Below, in pieces: positions 1-6,617 of a stretch of DNA of 8,218 nt. Made by a program: the position numbers and the translations under genes. Every line of letters starts with the position of its first letter. Within the stretch, counting starts at the first letter, position 1. The notes under the pieces were generated by a model, which saw only the letters and a program-made list of their open reading frames with translations, searched no databases and had not been told where the DNA came from. The DNA comes from Bacillota bacterium (lineage in GTDB: Bacteria > Bacillota > Clostridia > Peptostreptococcales > Anaerovoracaceae), in assembly GCA_017523605.1 (NCBI GenBank), contig JAFWVZ010000090.1, positions 1-8,218 on the forward strand, written 5' to 3'.

Positions 1-32
1 ATTACGATCTTATCCATTTTGCTCAAAATGAA

Positions 33-218
33 AAGGATCCCAAAGTGCCGTTGGGCTATAATTCACGCCCTATCTGATGATAGGTGGGGTGCCTGCGCCC
101 GCATCTCTGTCTTCCACTGATCTTATGAGGCCTGACATAACATACGGACCGACGTCCGGCTCCCCGGAAATGAACTGTAGGTTGAATTAACGCCCTGACG
201 AACACCCCAGGATCCTAT
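33..218 (-). ncRNA. ssrS: 6S RNA, global regulator that binds RNA polymerase holoenzyme
   Basis: 6S RNA mimics an open promoter and sequesters the housekeeping sigma-factor holoenzyme, mainly in stationary phase. It was recognised from structure and conserved blocks. The ends pair as a closing stem (AGGATCC near 217-211 with GGATCCT near 40-34), continued through GU-rich pairs (GTGTT with GGCAC). A second stem pairs AGGGC (about 196-192) with GCCC (56-53). A large central bubble follows, whose 3' side carries a small hairpin (CTATC/GATAG, 70-83). Beyond it GGGGAGCC (165-158) pairs with GGCACCCC (93-86) around one A-A mismatch. The blocks GTGTTCG, GGGGAGCC and TATAGCCCAACGGCAC line up in the same order as GATGTTCG, CCCCTGAGCC and TTACAGCCTGCGGCGGCA of the E. 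coli RNA as I remember it. The length is typical. The 3' end is followed by a T-rich TTTTCATTTT. The exact ends are estimated to within a few bases. The 5' end lies about 6 nt after the yebC stop, and no clear separate promoter is visible. Confidence 0.92.
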
Positions 219-224
219 GAAAAC

Positions 225-947
225 TTACTCGTAGAGGTCTACGTCACTGTTGGTATATACCTTCTGGACGTCGTCATCGTCCTCAAGGACCTCTATCATT
301 TTCTTAAGCTGGCCTAAAGCTGCGCCTTCCGGACTTGATGTCATGGAAGGTACCTGCTCTATGTCCGCTTCCAGAGGCTCAAGACCTCCGTCTTTAACTG
401 CCTTAAGAACGTCGTTGAAAACGTCCGGACTGCAGAGAACGTCGAAGCTGTCGTCGTACTCTACGATGTCGTCCGCGCCGGCTTCCAGAGCTACCATCAT
501 GAGGTCGTCTTCCGTAACTCCCGTTTCCTTGTCGAATACGAGAACGCCCTTGGTGTCGAACATGTAGGATACGCATCCAGGAGTACCGAGATTGCCGCCG
601 AACTTATCGAATGCGTGCTTTACAGAGGACGTAGTCCTGTTCTTATTGTCCGTAAGCGCCTCTATGATGACGGCTACTCCGCCTGCGCCGTAACCTTCGA
701 ATTTGAGTTCTTCGTAGGTCTCGCCGCCGAGTTCTCCGGTGCCCTTCTTTATAGCTCTTGTAATGTTGTCGTTAGGTAGTCCTGCAGCCTTTGCCTTATC
801 TATCGCGGTCCTGAGAGTAGGATTGTAATCCGGATCTCCGCCGTTCTTTGCCGCTACTGTAATAAGCCTGGCGTATTTGGTGAAGCTTGCGGCTCTCTTG
901 GAGTCCTGCGCTGCCTTTCTGCCGGCTATGGTGCCGTGTCTGCCCAT
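225..947 (-). CDS. yebC: YebC/PmpR/TACO1 family protein
   Basis: This is a 240-residue YebC-family protein of normal length. The family was long annotated as transcriptional regulators (PmpR). More recent work, and the mitochondrial homologue TACO1, point to a role on the ribosome, easing translation of difficult stretches such as polyproline. The family signature EGYGAGGVAVIIEALTDNKN followed by R and a HAFDKFGGNLG stretch lies near residues 85-120, and the acidic C-terminal domain is intact. The start is placed at the ATG at 947 rather than at an upstream in-frame ATG at 1001. Translation from 947 begins MGRHGTIAGRK, the expected family N-terminus, and it is preceded by AAGGGAG (963-957) at 9 nt. 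The longer reading adds 18 basic residues with no family match and would start upstream of the predicted transcript. The gene has its own promoter just upstream, and 6S RNA follows within a few bases, so the two may share a transcript. The N-terminus differs from the common MAGHSKWANIKHRK form. Confidence 0.96.
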   Translation of the reverse strand: MGRHGTIAGRKAAQDSKRAASFTKYARLITVAAKNGGDPDYNPTLRTAIDKAKAAGLPNDNITRAIKKGTGELGGETYEELKFEGYGAGGVAVIIEALTDNKNRTTSSVKHAFDKFGGNLGTPGCVSYMFDTKGVLVFDKETGVTEDDLMMVALEAGADDIVEYDDSFDVLCSPDVFNDVLKAVKDGGLEPLEADIEQVPSMTSSPEGAALGQLKKMIEVLEDDDDVQKVYTNSDVDLYE

Positions 948-956
948 TGGAATCAG

Positions 957-963
957 CTCCCTT
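957..963 (-). promoter_or_regulatory. Ribosome binding site of yebC (decides the start)
   Basis: AAGGGAG on the minus strand ends 9 nt before the ATG at 947. It supports the internal start over the upstream in-frame ATG at 1001, which would lie ahead of the predicted transcription start near 985. Confidence 0.75.
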
Positions 964-991
964 CTGTAAATGTAAACTCTTTTTCGCCTTG

Positions 992-1020
992 ATTTTACCA
1001 TTAAAATCGGGCTTGTTCAA
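992..1020 (-). promoter_or_regulatory. Housekeeping sigma (sigma-A) promoter of yebC, possibly also of 6S RNA
   Basis: The minus strand shows TTGAAC (1020-1015) as -35, a spacer of exactly 17 bp, and TAAAAT (997-992) as -10. The -10 is preceded by TGG, giving an extended TGn -10. Transcription would start near 985, leaving a leader of roughly 38 nt before yebC. The -35 box overlaps the loop edge and second arm of the upstream terminator hairpin, so terminator and promoter share DNA. The call rests on consensus matching only (4/6 at -35, 5/6 at -10). Confidence 0.7.
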
Positions 1021-1041
1021 GATACAACCTGAACAAGCCCG
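1001..1041 (-). terminator. Intrinsic terminator of the GH2-ended operon
   Basis: A perfect 12-bp inverted repeat (CGGGCTTGTTCA with its complement, 1008-1019 and 1030-1041) encloses a 10-nt loop. On the minus strand it is followed by ATTTTAAT. It begins 23 nt after the GH2 stop codon and precedes yebC, as expected for the end of the upstream operon. The T-tract is short and interrupted, so termination may be partial, and the sequence shows some read-through into yebC is possible. On the plus strand no T-run follows the hairpin, which fixes the orientation. Confidence 0.8.
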
Positions 1042-1064
1042 TCGGTTTCAAAGATGTAAAGATC

Positions 1065-2756
1065 TCAGCCTTCTACGGCTTGCGCCAATGCCACGGCGAT
1101 ACCGTCCGTATCGGATGGCGAAAGCCTGCAGACCTTCCTGTCGTAGGTAAAGATTCCGTTTGTTTCGTCCTCAACGTCCGAGACCTGAGTGTATATGGAA
1201 CCGCAAAGCCCCTGCTCTGCTAAAGGAACCAGGTCTTCCAGATAGACTTTACGGAATGCTTTGATATACTCCTCCTTGGACTTGAACAGCTTGTAACCGT
1301 AGGTCTTTACAGTGTTAAAGCTGTGATCGTTGATCTTATATACGTAACCGCCGAACTCGGATAAAAACTGCGGAAGATCGCGGCGTTTACCGAGCTTAAG
1401 CTTTCCGAAATAGATGTGGAGGCTGTCAACATCCGTCTTCTTCTGATGGAACCATCCGCTTGTGGAATCGATAAGCCTGGATGGATCTACCGATTTAAGC
1501 TTTTCATAAGCTTCATCCGCGCGGAACTGGCCCCATCCTTCGTTGAATATCGTCCAGAGAAGGATACTGGGGCAGTTATAAAGATGCTTTGCCGTTCTTT
1601 CCATCGATTCCAGGAATATCTCCCGGGATTTAGGATCCGTGTTGGTATGAGCGTCGTTTATTTTCTTAAGGCCTATCGTAGGACGAAGCGTATCACGTCG
1701 GAAACTGTAGATCCCGTTGTTCACCATGTCCTGGAACACGATCATACCAAGCCTGTCGCACTCGTAATAGAAGTTAAGAGGTTCTATCTTGATGTGCTTT
1801 CTGAGAGTATTGAATCCAAGTTCCTTTAGTTTCTTTATATCTTCTGCAAACAGCGCCGGAGAAGCAGGAGTGTATAAGCCGTCGCTGAAATAGCCCTGAT
1901 CCAGAAGACCGTTGAAAAAGAAAGGTTTTCCGTTAAGGCACATGCGGGGCTTGCCGTTTACCGTCTCGGAAGTGATCGTTCTTAGAGCAAAGTAGGACTC
2001 TATCTCATCCTTGCCGGATGTAACCGTAAACTTGTAAAGATACGGGTCATCCGGAGACCATAGATGAGGGGCCTCGGGGACCAGTCTTATACGGCCGCCG
2101 GAGAACTGCTGTTCCCTGCCTTCGAAATACACGGTGCCTTCGGAAACACCGTGGATCTCTATGTCCGCGCCCTTAAGATCCACATCGATCTTTAAACCGC
2201 TTATATGATCTACCGGAACAGGTTCCAGCCAGACGGTCTGCCATATTCCGCTTACAGGCGTATACCACATTCCGCCGCGGTCTTTCTTCTGCTTACCGTA
2301 TGGATACTGAGTAGACAGATCGTTTACGGCGCGTACGGTAAGTTTGTTTTCTCCGTAAAGCAGCAGATCGGTAATATCTGCGGAAAACGGCAGGTATCCG
2401 TTATCGTTAGCTGCAGCAAGCGAACCGTTGACAAGCACTTCGCAGTTTCTGCTTACAGCGCCGAAATGAAGGATGATCCGATTGCCTGACCATGCGGACG
2501 GTATGGTAAAGATCTTTTCATACATCATCCGGCTGCCGTACCCGACCTTACCCTCGTATCCGGAAAGAAGGCTCTCCGGACAGAACGGCACGCGAATCTT
2601 TACTGGATCGTCTCCTTCGAAGCAGAAAGACCATTCTCCGTTAAGGCAGAGCCAGTCCTTGCGTACAAGCTGCGGCCTGGGATAGACGTTCCAGGGAGTG
2701 CCGCTCAGGGCCTCGCCTTCAGTTGTATATAGTTTTACCGGTGTAAAGTCTTTCAT
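1065..2756 (-). CDS. Glycoside hydrolase family 2 enzyme (beta-galactosidase/beta-glucuronidase-like)
   Basis: This 563-residue GH2 enzyme would hydrolyse a beta-linked sugar from an oligosaccharide or glycoconjugate by a retaining mechanism. The three core domains are present: an N-terminal jelly-roll sugar-binding domain (about 30-180), an immunoglobulin-like domain (about 185-265) and a TIM barrel (about 270-563). The acid/base is Glu406 in WTIFNEGWGQ, and the likely nucleophile is Glu467 in FLSEFGG. It lacks the extra C-terminal domains of E. coli LacZ (about 1,000 residues), so it is a short, minimal GH2. There is no signal peptide, so it should act in the cytoplasm on an imported substrate. 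The start overlaps the stop of the MFS gene by one base (TAATG), and no strong ribosome binding site is visible, which suggests translational coupling to the transporter. It is the last gene before the terminator. The family is clear. Whether the sugar is galactose, glucuronic acid, mannose or another cannot be read from the sequence. Confidence 0.93.
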   Translation of the reverse strand: MKDFTPVKLYTTEGEALSGTPWNVYPRPQLVRKDWLCLNGEWSFCFEGDDPVKIRVPFCPESLLSGYEGKVGYGSRMMYEKIFTIPSAWSGNRIILHFGAVSRNCEVLVNGSLAAANDNGYLPFSADITDLLLYGENKLTVRAVNDLSTQYPYGKQKKDRGGMWYTPVSGIWQTVWLEPVPVDHISGLKIDVDLKGADIEIHGVSEGTVYFEGREQQFSGGRIRLVPEAPHLWSPDDPYLYKFTVTSGKDEIESYFALRTITSETVNGKPRMCLNGKPFFFNGLLDQGYFSDGLYTPASPALFAEDIKKLKELGFNTLRKHIKIEPLNFYYECDRLGMIVFQDMVNNGIYSFRRDTLRPTIGLKKINDAHTNTDPKSREIFLESMERTAKHLYNCPSILLWTIFNEGWGQFRADEAYEKLKSVDPSRLIDSTSGWFHQKKTDVDSLHIYFGKLKLGKRRDLPQFLSEFGGYVYKINDHSFNTVKTYGYKLFKSKEEYIKAFRKVYLEDLVPLAEQGLCGSIYTQVSDVEDETNGIFTYDRKVCRLSPSDTDGIAVALAQAVEG

Positions 2757-4075
2757 TATCCAGCGTTTTCGGAAACATGCTTGTTTTTCGAAATAAAAAT
2801 TATGTAAATAAACAATACTATAAGTACTATCAGTGCCGCCAGGAAGATCATGTTGCTGGGAAGGAAGGACTTTGTACCGTCGTTATTGACTATCATTTCT
2901 GCGTTCTTAAGGACCGCGGCGCCTATGGCCGGCCCTATTACGCCCGGGATAAGCACCTGTGCGATTATCCTGAGACCCTGGAACCTTCCGGCCATGTGTT
3001 CCGGTGTATAGTTCCTGATACCGGTACCGAATACAGCCATTCCGGAAAGATATCCGCTCATCATAAGCAGCGAACCAATGAATACAGGGATCTTCATCGC
3101 AAGCCCCTGAGTCTTTATGATCCCGGGGAAGACGAAAAGCAGGACATATCCAAGACCCAGCATCTCCATGGACGGGTATATCATCTTACGCGTTCCGTGT
3201 TTGTCGATCAGTTTGCCGCATATCACAGTTACGACCGCAGCAAGTATTATTGCCGGAGCCATAATAAGCACATAATCGCTCATGCCCAGAGACTTTTCGT
3301 AATAGATTATAAGATAAGGCATGAAGACCTGTATGGATATTCCGAAGATAACGAAACCGATAAGCAGGAAGTATAGCCTCTTGTTATTCTTTACTACCGA
3401 CGGCTTGAATCCGTACAAAATAGTCTGCATGTAGCCGAGGTCGTCCGGTCTTTTTGCGGGAGCATCCTCAACTATTACGAATCCCAGAACGCCTACCGCA
3501 AGAACTACTATTCCTATAACAAGGTATATCGTCGTCCAGCTTTCCGCCTTATCCAGGTCGAATCCCATGAATCCGCCGAAAACCACAAGTATCGCGATCA
3601 GCGGCATCATTGAGTTTATGCCTTCGGCTGCTCCCCTGTTCGTCTCGTCGGTTCTGTCGGTGAGCCACGCGTTGTAAGCCGCGTCGTTAGCCGTCGACCC
3701 GAAGAAAGTCATTACGCAGTCAAGAATTATTACTATCGTAACCGCAGCGGCAGCTGTCCCTGCAGCCGCGCCGAAGACCGAAGATATGATGTCCAGCCTT
3801 ACGAACGCAAATGCTATTATAGAAATGCCCCACGCAATGTATCCTGCGCACATGAATATCCTGCGCCGCTGGAGCCTGTCGGACAGCGAGCCGATGAAGA
3901 TAGTCGTAAGAGTAGCCGCGACAGCGCTTGCTTCTACCATAAGTGAGATGTCACCAGCGGAAGCATTGAACATTTTATAGATGAACACGTTGAAGTACAT
4001 GTTCTCCACTACCCAGGCTATCTGTCCGGTAAGCGAGAAGATGATCAACGCAGCAAAGAATTTCTTTTTACTCAT
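2756..4075 (-). CDS. MFS transporter, probable sugar or oligosaccharide carrier
   Basis: This is a 439-residue major facilitator superfamily protein. About twelve hydrophobic segments can be placed, roughly at 7-33, 45-65, 73-92, 105-127, 152-172, 183-203, 235-257, 267-287, 300-320, 328-350, 366-388 and 408-428. MFS motif A appears in the loop after helix 2 (GSLSDRLQRRR, near 62-72) and again in the second half (GKLIDKHGTRK, near 287-297), as expected for a 6+6 duplicated fold. The N- and C-termini are short and charged and should face the cytoplasm. A strong GGAGG (4086-4082) lies 6 nt before the ATG. The stop codon overlaps the start of the GH2 gene. This tight coupling to a cytoplasmic glycosidase makes import of its glycoside substrate the most likely job, but the substrate is not shown by the sequence, and a drug or metabolite exporter cannot be excluded. 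Confidence 0.93.
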   Translation of the reverse strand: MSKKKFFAALIIFSLTGQIAWVVENMYFNVFIYKMFNASAGDISLMVEASAVAATLTTIFIGSLSDRLQRRRIFMCAGYIAWGISIIAFAFVRLDIISSVFGAAAGTAAAAVTIVIILDCVMTFFGSTANDAAYNAWLTDRTDETNRGAAEGINSMMPLIAILVVFGGFMGFDLDKAESWTTIYLVIGIVVLAVGVLGFVIVEDAPAKRPDDLGYMQTILYGFKPSVVKNNKRLYFLLIGFVIFGISIQVFMPYLIIYYEKSLGMSDYVLIMAPAIILAAVVTVICGKLIDKHGTRKMIYPSMEMLGLGYVLLFVFPGIIKTQGLAMKIPVFIGSLLMMSGYLSGMAVFGTGIRNYTPEHMAGRFQGLRIIAQVLIPGVIGPAIGAAVLKNAEMIVNNDGTKSFLPSNMIFLAALIVLIVLFIYIIFISKNKHVSENAG

Positions 4076-4081
4076 TTATAT

Positions 4082-4086
4082 CCTCC
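4082..4086 (-). promoter_or_regulatory. Strong ribosome binding site of the MFS transporter
   Basis: A perfect GGAGG on the minus strand lies 6 nt before the ATG at 4075, inside the 55-nt gap after the PI-PLC gene. It fixes the start of the transporter and suggests that the transporter/GH2 pair is translated independently of the upstream gene. A small GGAC/GTCC hairpin (4101-4112) sits in the same gap, with no T-run after it. Confidence 0.8.
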
Positions 4087-4130
4087 GTGAAACATTTCCG
4101 GGACTTCTGTCCTTGTAAGAGATAGGCGAA

Positions 4131-5123
4131 TCACTTGAAATTCAGGTCGTAGATCTGCTTCGCCATTGATGCGTTGGAAAAGTCCAGCACTATCCATGCA
4201 GGTGCATAAGCGGAAAGATCCGCGGAAAGGAAGTTTTTGTTAAGTAATTTAGCGTAAGTATAAGGATGACCGAATTTCGGCGTTCCGTTAGTACTTAAGA
4301 AGCTTATCCTTAGGTCCGAATCTATCATTGCGGACTGCTCAAGTCCCGCGATGAAGGCATTCCATTTATCCGAAGCTCCGTACTTATATCTGTCCTGGAT
4401 CATGAGGCTGTAATTATTCTGTTTCTCCAGTACCGCGTTAAGAGAAACATCATCTTTTCCGCCCTGATCTGCCCAGAAAAGCTGAACTCCGGACTTCTTA
4501 CCGTATGCGTTCGCATCTTCGTAGCGGCGGAACAGGACTATCCTTCCGCGGCATTCCGCCATTTTAGGAATGGAATCGCTAAGGTACCAGCGGTCCGGAT
4601 CTTTATCTATGTACTGATGCAGAAGTTCCTGGAATGCTTTAACGTCGTCGCCTTGCTCCATCTTAACGGCAAATACAATGGTTTCAGTGGGATTAGCTTC
4701 CAAAAATGCGTAGCAATCGCTCAGAACATCCTCAAGTCCAAGCGCAGGAGACCAGGGCCAGATGCCTTTTCTGCACTTGCAAAAACCATGGCAGAAGATC
4801 AGCTCTTCCTCCCCTTCTTTACCGGAAATTTCCAGACGGACGTCCAGATATCTGCTGCCGTCCTCAAGCTGAGTCTTTATCGAAGAGGACTGACACTTTG
4901 AAAAGAATGCCAGGTCTGCTTTTTCCGACCCGCTGTCGTGCGTCCCCGGAAGATAGACTTCGCTTATAAGCATGTCGTCTCCGAGGCGGGCCATCCATTT
5001 GGAAGAGTTCTCGACCTTTGCCGAAGAACGCGGTATCATCAGCGGCTCTATCAGGAAATACAGCAGCGCGACCACTATCAGACAGATCAAGCCAATGATA
5101 AGTTTTTTAACTATCCCGTTCAT
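4131..5123 (-). CDS. Membrane-anchored phosphatidylinositol-specific phospholipase C X-domain protein
   Basis: This 330-residue protein belongs to the PI-PLC X-domain superfamily. Bacterial members cleave phosphatidylinositol or GPI-type lipids to diacylglycerol and a cyclic inositol phosphate without calcium. Residues about 6-28 form one hydrophobic segment after a short basic N-terminus, with no obvious lipobox, so the protein is probably held on the outer face of the membrane by an uncleaved anchor. The catalytic pattern is visible: LPGTHDSG with His62 and Asp63, then YLDVRLE with Asp94 and Arg96, then FCHGF with the second His at 112. These match, in order and approximate spacing, His32/Asp33, Asp67/Arg69 and His82 of Bacillus cereus PI-PLC. 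An unusual CHGFCKC cluster surrounds the second His. A GAGG ribosome binding site (5133-5130) lies 6 nt before the ATG. The upstream gene ends 19 nt earlier. Some superfamily members are glycerophosphodiesterase-like or inactive, so the substrate remains open. Confidence 0.88.
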   Translation of the reverse strand: MNGIVKKLIIGLICLIVVALLYFLIEPLMIPRSSAKVENSSKWMARLGDDMLISEVYLPGTHDSGSEKADLAFFSKCQSSSIKTQLEDGSRYLDVRLEISGKEGEEELIFCHGFCKCRKGIWPWSPALGLEDVLSDCYAFLEANPTETIVFAVKMEQGDDVKAFQELLHQYIDKDPDRWYLSDSIPKMAECRGRIVLFRRYEDANAYGKKSGVQLFWADQGGKDDVSLNAVLEKQNNYSLMIQDRYKYGASDKWNAFIAGLEQSAMIDSDLRISFLSTNGTPKFGHPYTYAKLLNKNFLSADLSAYAPAWIVLDFSNASMAKQIYDLNFK

Positions 5124-5142
5124 ATTCCACCTCTGTTATAGA

Positions 5143-5832
5143 TCAGTACTTCCTCTTAAGACTTCTCAGGTATGATTTCTGTTCCTCTGTTATCCGCCTG
5201 CTCTCGGCTGCTTTCTGAATGGACTTGTTATGCGTCCAAAGATCAAGCCTTTTATTCTCTATGTACGGAAGAACCGCATCGTATTGTTTTGCAAGCGCTG
5301 TGGCAAAATACCAGGCGCGCATCATGTTAACGTAGTATTCTTCTGAACTAATACCTGCGACGATATCCGGATATTCAGCGTCAAAATCTTCGTCCAGATA
5401 ATGCTGCATCAGCATGCCTGTTCCGAACCTTACGACGTAAGTCTTGCCGGATGATATCCAGGTCTTGATATGCTCGAGGAGTACGTTCCTGTGCTTTTTA
5501 AATACAGCCGGCGAGAGCTGATCGCAGGTGGCCCAGTTGTCTATGTATGGCAGGAAATTCTCTACGCGGTCCATGCAAGCATCAAAGTCCTTTATCCCGG
5601 AAATGATGAACGCATGAAGCTGATCCTCATCGAAATACCGGTGAGGCAGAATGTCAAGAAATCCGTAAACTTCAGGGTCTTTAAGCAAACGCTTTGCAAG
5701 GTCCTTAAGCAGCGGAGTCCTAACGCCTATGATCCGGTCTTTGTCTACCGTTGGCAATAGTTTGCTCTGGAAGTCGCGGTAGCCGGGATCCTTAAGATCA
5801 AACAGTCTTTTTTGTATTTCGTTTACGTTCAT
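5143..5832 (-). CDS. alkD: AlkD-like DNA alkylation repair protein (HEAT-like repeats)
   Basis: This 229-residue protein fits the AlkD family (DNA alkylation repair, COG4912) in length and in its all-helical HEAT-like makeup. AlkD of Bacillus cereus is a DNA glycosylase that removes positively charged alkylated purines such as N7-methylguanine without flipping the base. Its key residues, as remembered, are Trp109, Asp113, Arg148 and Trp187. Here NWATCD gives Trp100 and Asp104 with the same spacing of four. VVRFGTGM gives Arg135, and MRAWYFA gives Trp174, with the same 39-residue spacing between Arg and Trp. The C-terminal LDLWTHNKSIQKAAESRR segment is also typical of the family. The start at 5832 lies 23 nt after the stop of the hydrolase gene and has only a weak ribosome binding site (GAG). 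Family assignment is firm. Actual glycosylase activity is inferred from the conserved residues. Nothing around it points to an adaptive-response regulator. Confidence 0.9.
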   Translation of the reverse strand: MNVNEIQKRLFDLKDPGYRDFQSKLLPTVDKDRIIGVRTPLLKDLAKRLLKDPEVYGFLDILPHRYFDEDQLHAFIISGIKDFDACMDRVENFLPYIDNWATCDQLSPAVFKKHRNVLLEHIKTWISSGKTYVVRFGTGMLMQHYLDEDFDAEYPDIVAGISSEEYYVNMMRAWYFATALAKQYDAVLPYIENKRLDLWTHNKSIQKAAESRRITEEQKSYLRSLKRKY

Positions 5833-5855
5833 GTCTCAGTTTTGCGCCGGACGCA

Positions 5856-6617
5856 CTAGCGCATCCCGAAGAATTCCAGCACATATTTCGTTGCAAGACT
5901 CATCAATACCGGGTCCTGAAATCTGTGATCGGCGTTTAGCACAGGAATGAATTCGATGATGTTGTTTTCGGCAAATTCCTTGCTTTGCTCGAACGGAACG
6001 ATCTCATCCTTGGTGCCGTGAAGTATAAGGATGTCGTCAGCATAGTCAAGGTAGTCCCAGGCTCTGACATCCTGCTTTTCAAGTTCGTCCAGGAAAGAAC
6101 GTGTTATTACTACTTTTCTGTCGAAACCTACAGCAGCATCCTTTCCTTTCTTTAGCTTTTCAGTCTCACCGCTTCTCATCATGCTGTTCATGAGCGTGCC
6201 GTACATATCCACAGCTGGACTTCGCAGAGCTGTCTTAACGAAAGGATCGCCTTTTTCGTGCAGGTATTTAAGGATGAGATATCCGCCGAAGCTTGTAGCG
6301 TAAGCATACAGTTGCTCCGTTGCGTACATCGTCTTGGCTTCTTCGATGACAAGGTCAAGATATGCTGTGCAGTCGTCCAGCGAGAGCTTCTTTTTGACGT
6401 CGTCGCCGTGCGCCGGCCAGTCGAAAACTATTACGGCAGCATTCTTGTTTTTAGCCAGAAGTTTGTCGGAGAATTTTTCGGCAGCGTTGTTGTCTTTATG
6501 CCCTGCAAGTCCTGTAAAAAAGATCACGACTTTTTCCACAAGATTCTTATCCAAAAAATAAGTCTTGCAGCGGATGTTATGACCGTTCTTATTTATCTCG
6601 AAATATTTGTGCAGCAT
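5856..6617 (-). CDS. Alpha/beta hydrolase (serine aminopeptidase/esterase-like)
   Basis: This is a 253-residue single-domain alpha/beta hydrolase of typical size for a cytoplasmic esterase or acylglycerol-lipase-like enzyme. The catalytic triad is visible: the nucleophile elbow ATSFGGYL with Ser109, an acid in HGTKDEIVP with Asp204, and ADHRF with His231. The oxyanion-side loop reads FFTGLAGHKDN (about 33-43), and DWPAHGDD (66-73) is the usual strand-4 segment. There is no signal peptide. The ATG overlaps the stop codon of the RNA methyltransferase gene (TAATG), and no ribosome binding site is visible, so translation is probably coupled. An AlkD-like gene follows after 23 nt. The substrate cannot be deduced. 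Similar proteins are usually annotated only as hydrolases. Confidence 0.9.
   Translation of the reverse strand: MLHKYFEINKNGHNIRCKTYFLDKNLVEKVVIFFTGLAGHKDNNAAEKFSDKLLAKNKNAAVIVFDWPAHGDDVKKKLSLDDCTAYLDLVIEEAKTMYATEQLYAYATSFGGYLILKYLHEKGDPFVKTALRSPAVDMYGTLMNSMMRSGETEKLKKGKDAAVGFDRKVVITRSFLDELEKQDVRAWDYLDYADDILILHGTKDEIVPFEQSKEFAENNIIEFIPVLNADHRFQDPVLMSLATKYVLEFFGMR

Noticed and set aside
219..265. TATATA inside the end of yebC as a -10 box for 6S RNA
   Set aside because: The nearest TTGAGG lies about 21 bp away, and the start would fall some 35-40 nt before the predicted 5' end of the RNA.
945..1001. Upstream in-frame ATG at 1001 giving an 18-residue longer YebC
   Set aside because: The extension is basic and unlike the family, lies before the predicted transcription start near 985, and has no ribosome binding site. 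The ATG at 947 has AAGGGAG and the family N-terminus.
2777..3376. Plus-strand open frame of 199 codons opposite the MFS gene
   Set aside because: It is antisense to a clearly conserved transporter. Its composition is unlike a real protein (many His, Tyr, Arg), and it has no family motif.
4101..4112. GGAC/GTCC hairpin in the 55-nt gap as a terminator between the PI-PLC and MFS genes
   Set aside because: The stem is only about four pairs and no T-run follows on the minus strand, so read-through is expected.
5852..5863. Near-palindrome around CTAG between the hydrolase and AlkD genes as an operator
   Set aside because: It is short, imperfect, includes the hydrolase stop codon and lies inside a tight operon with no promoter beside it.
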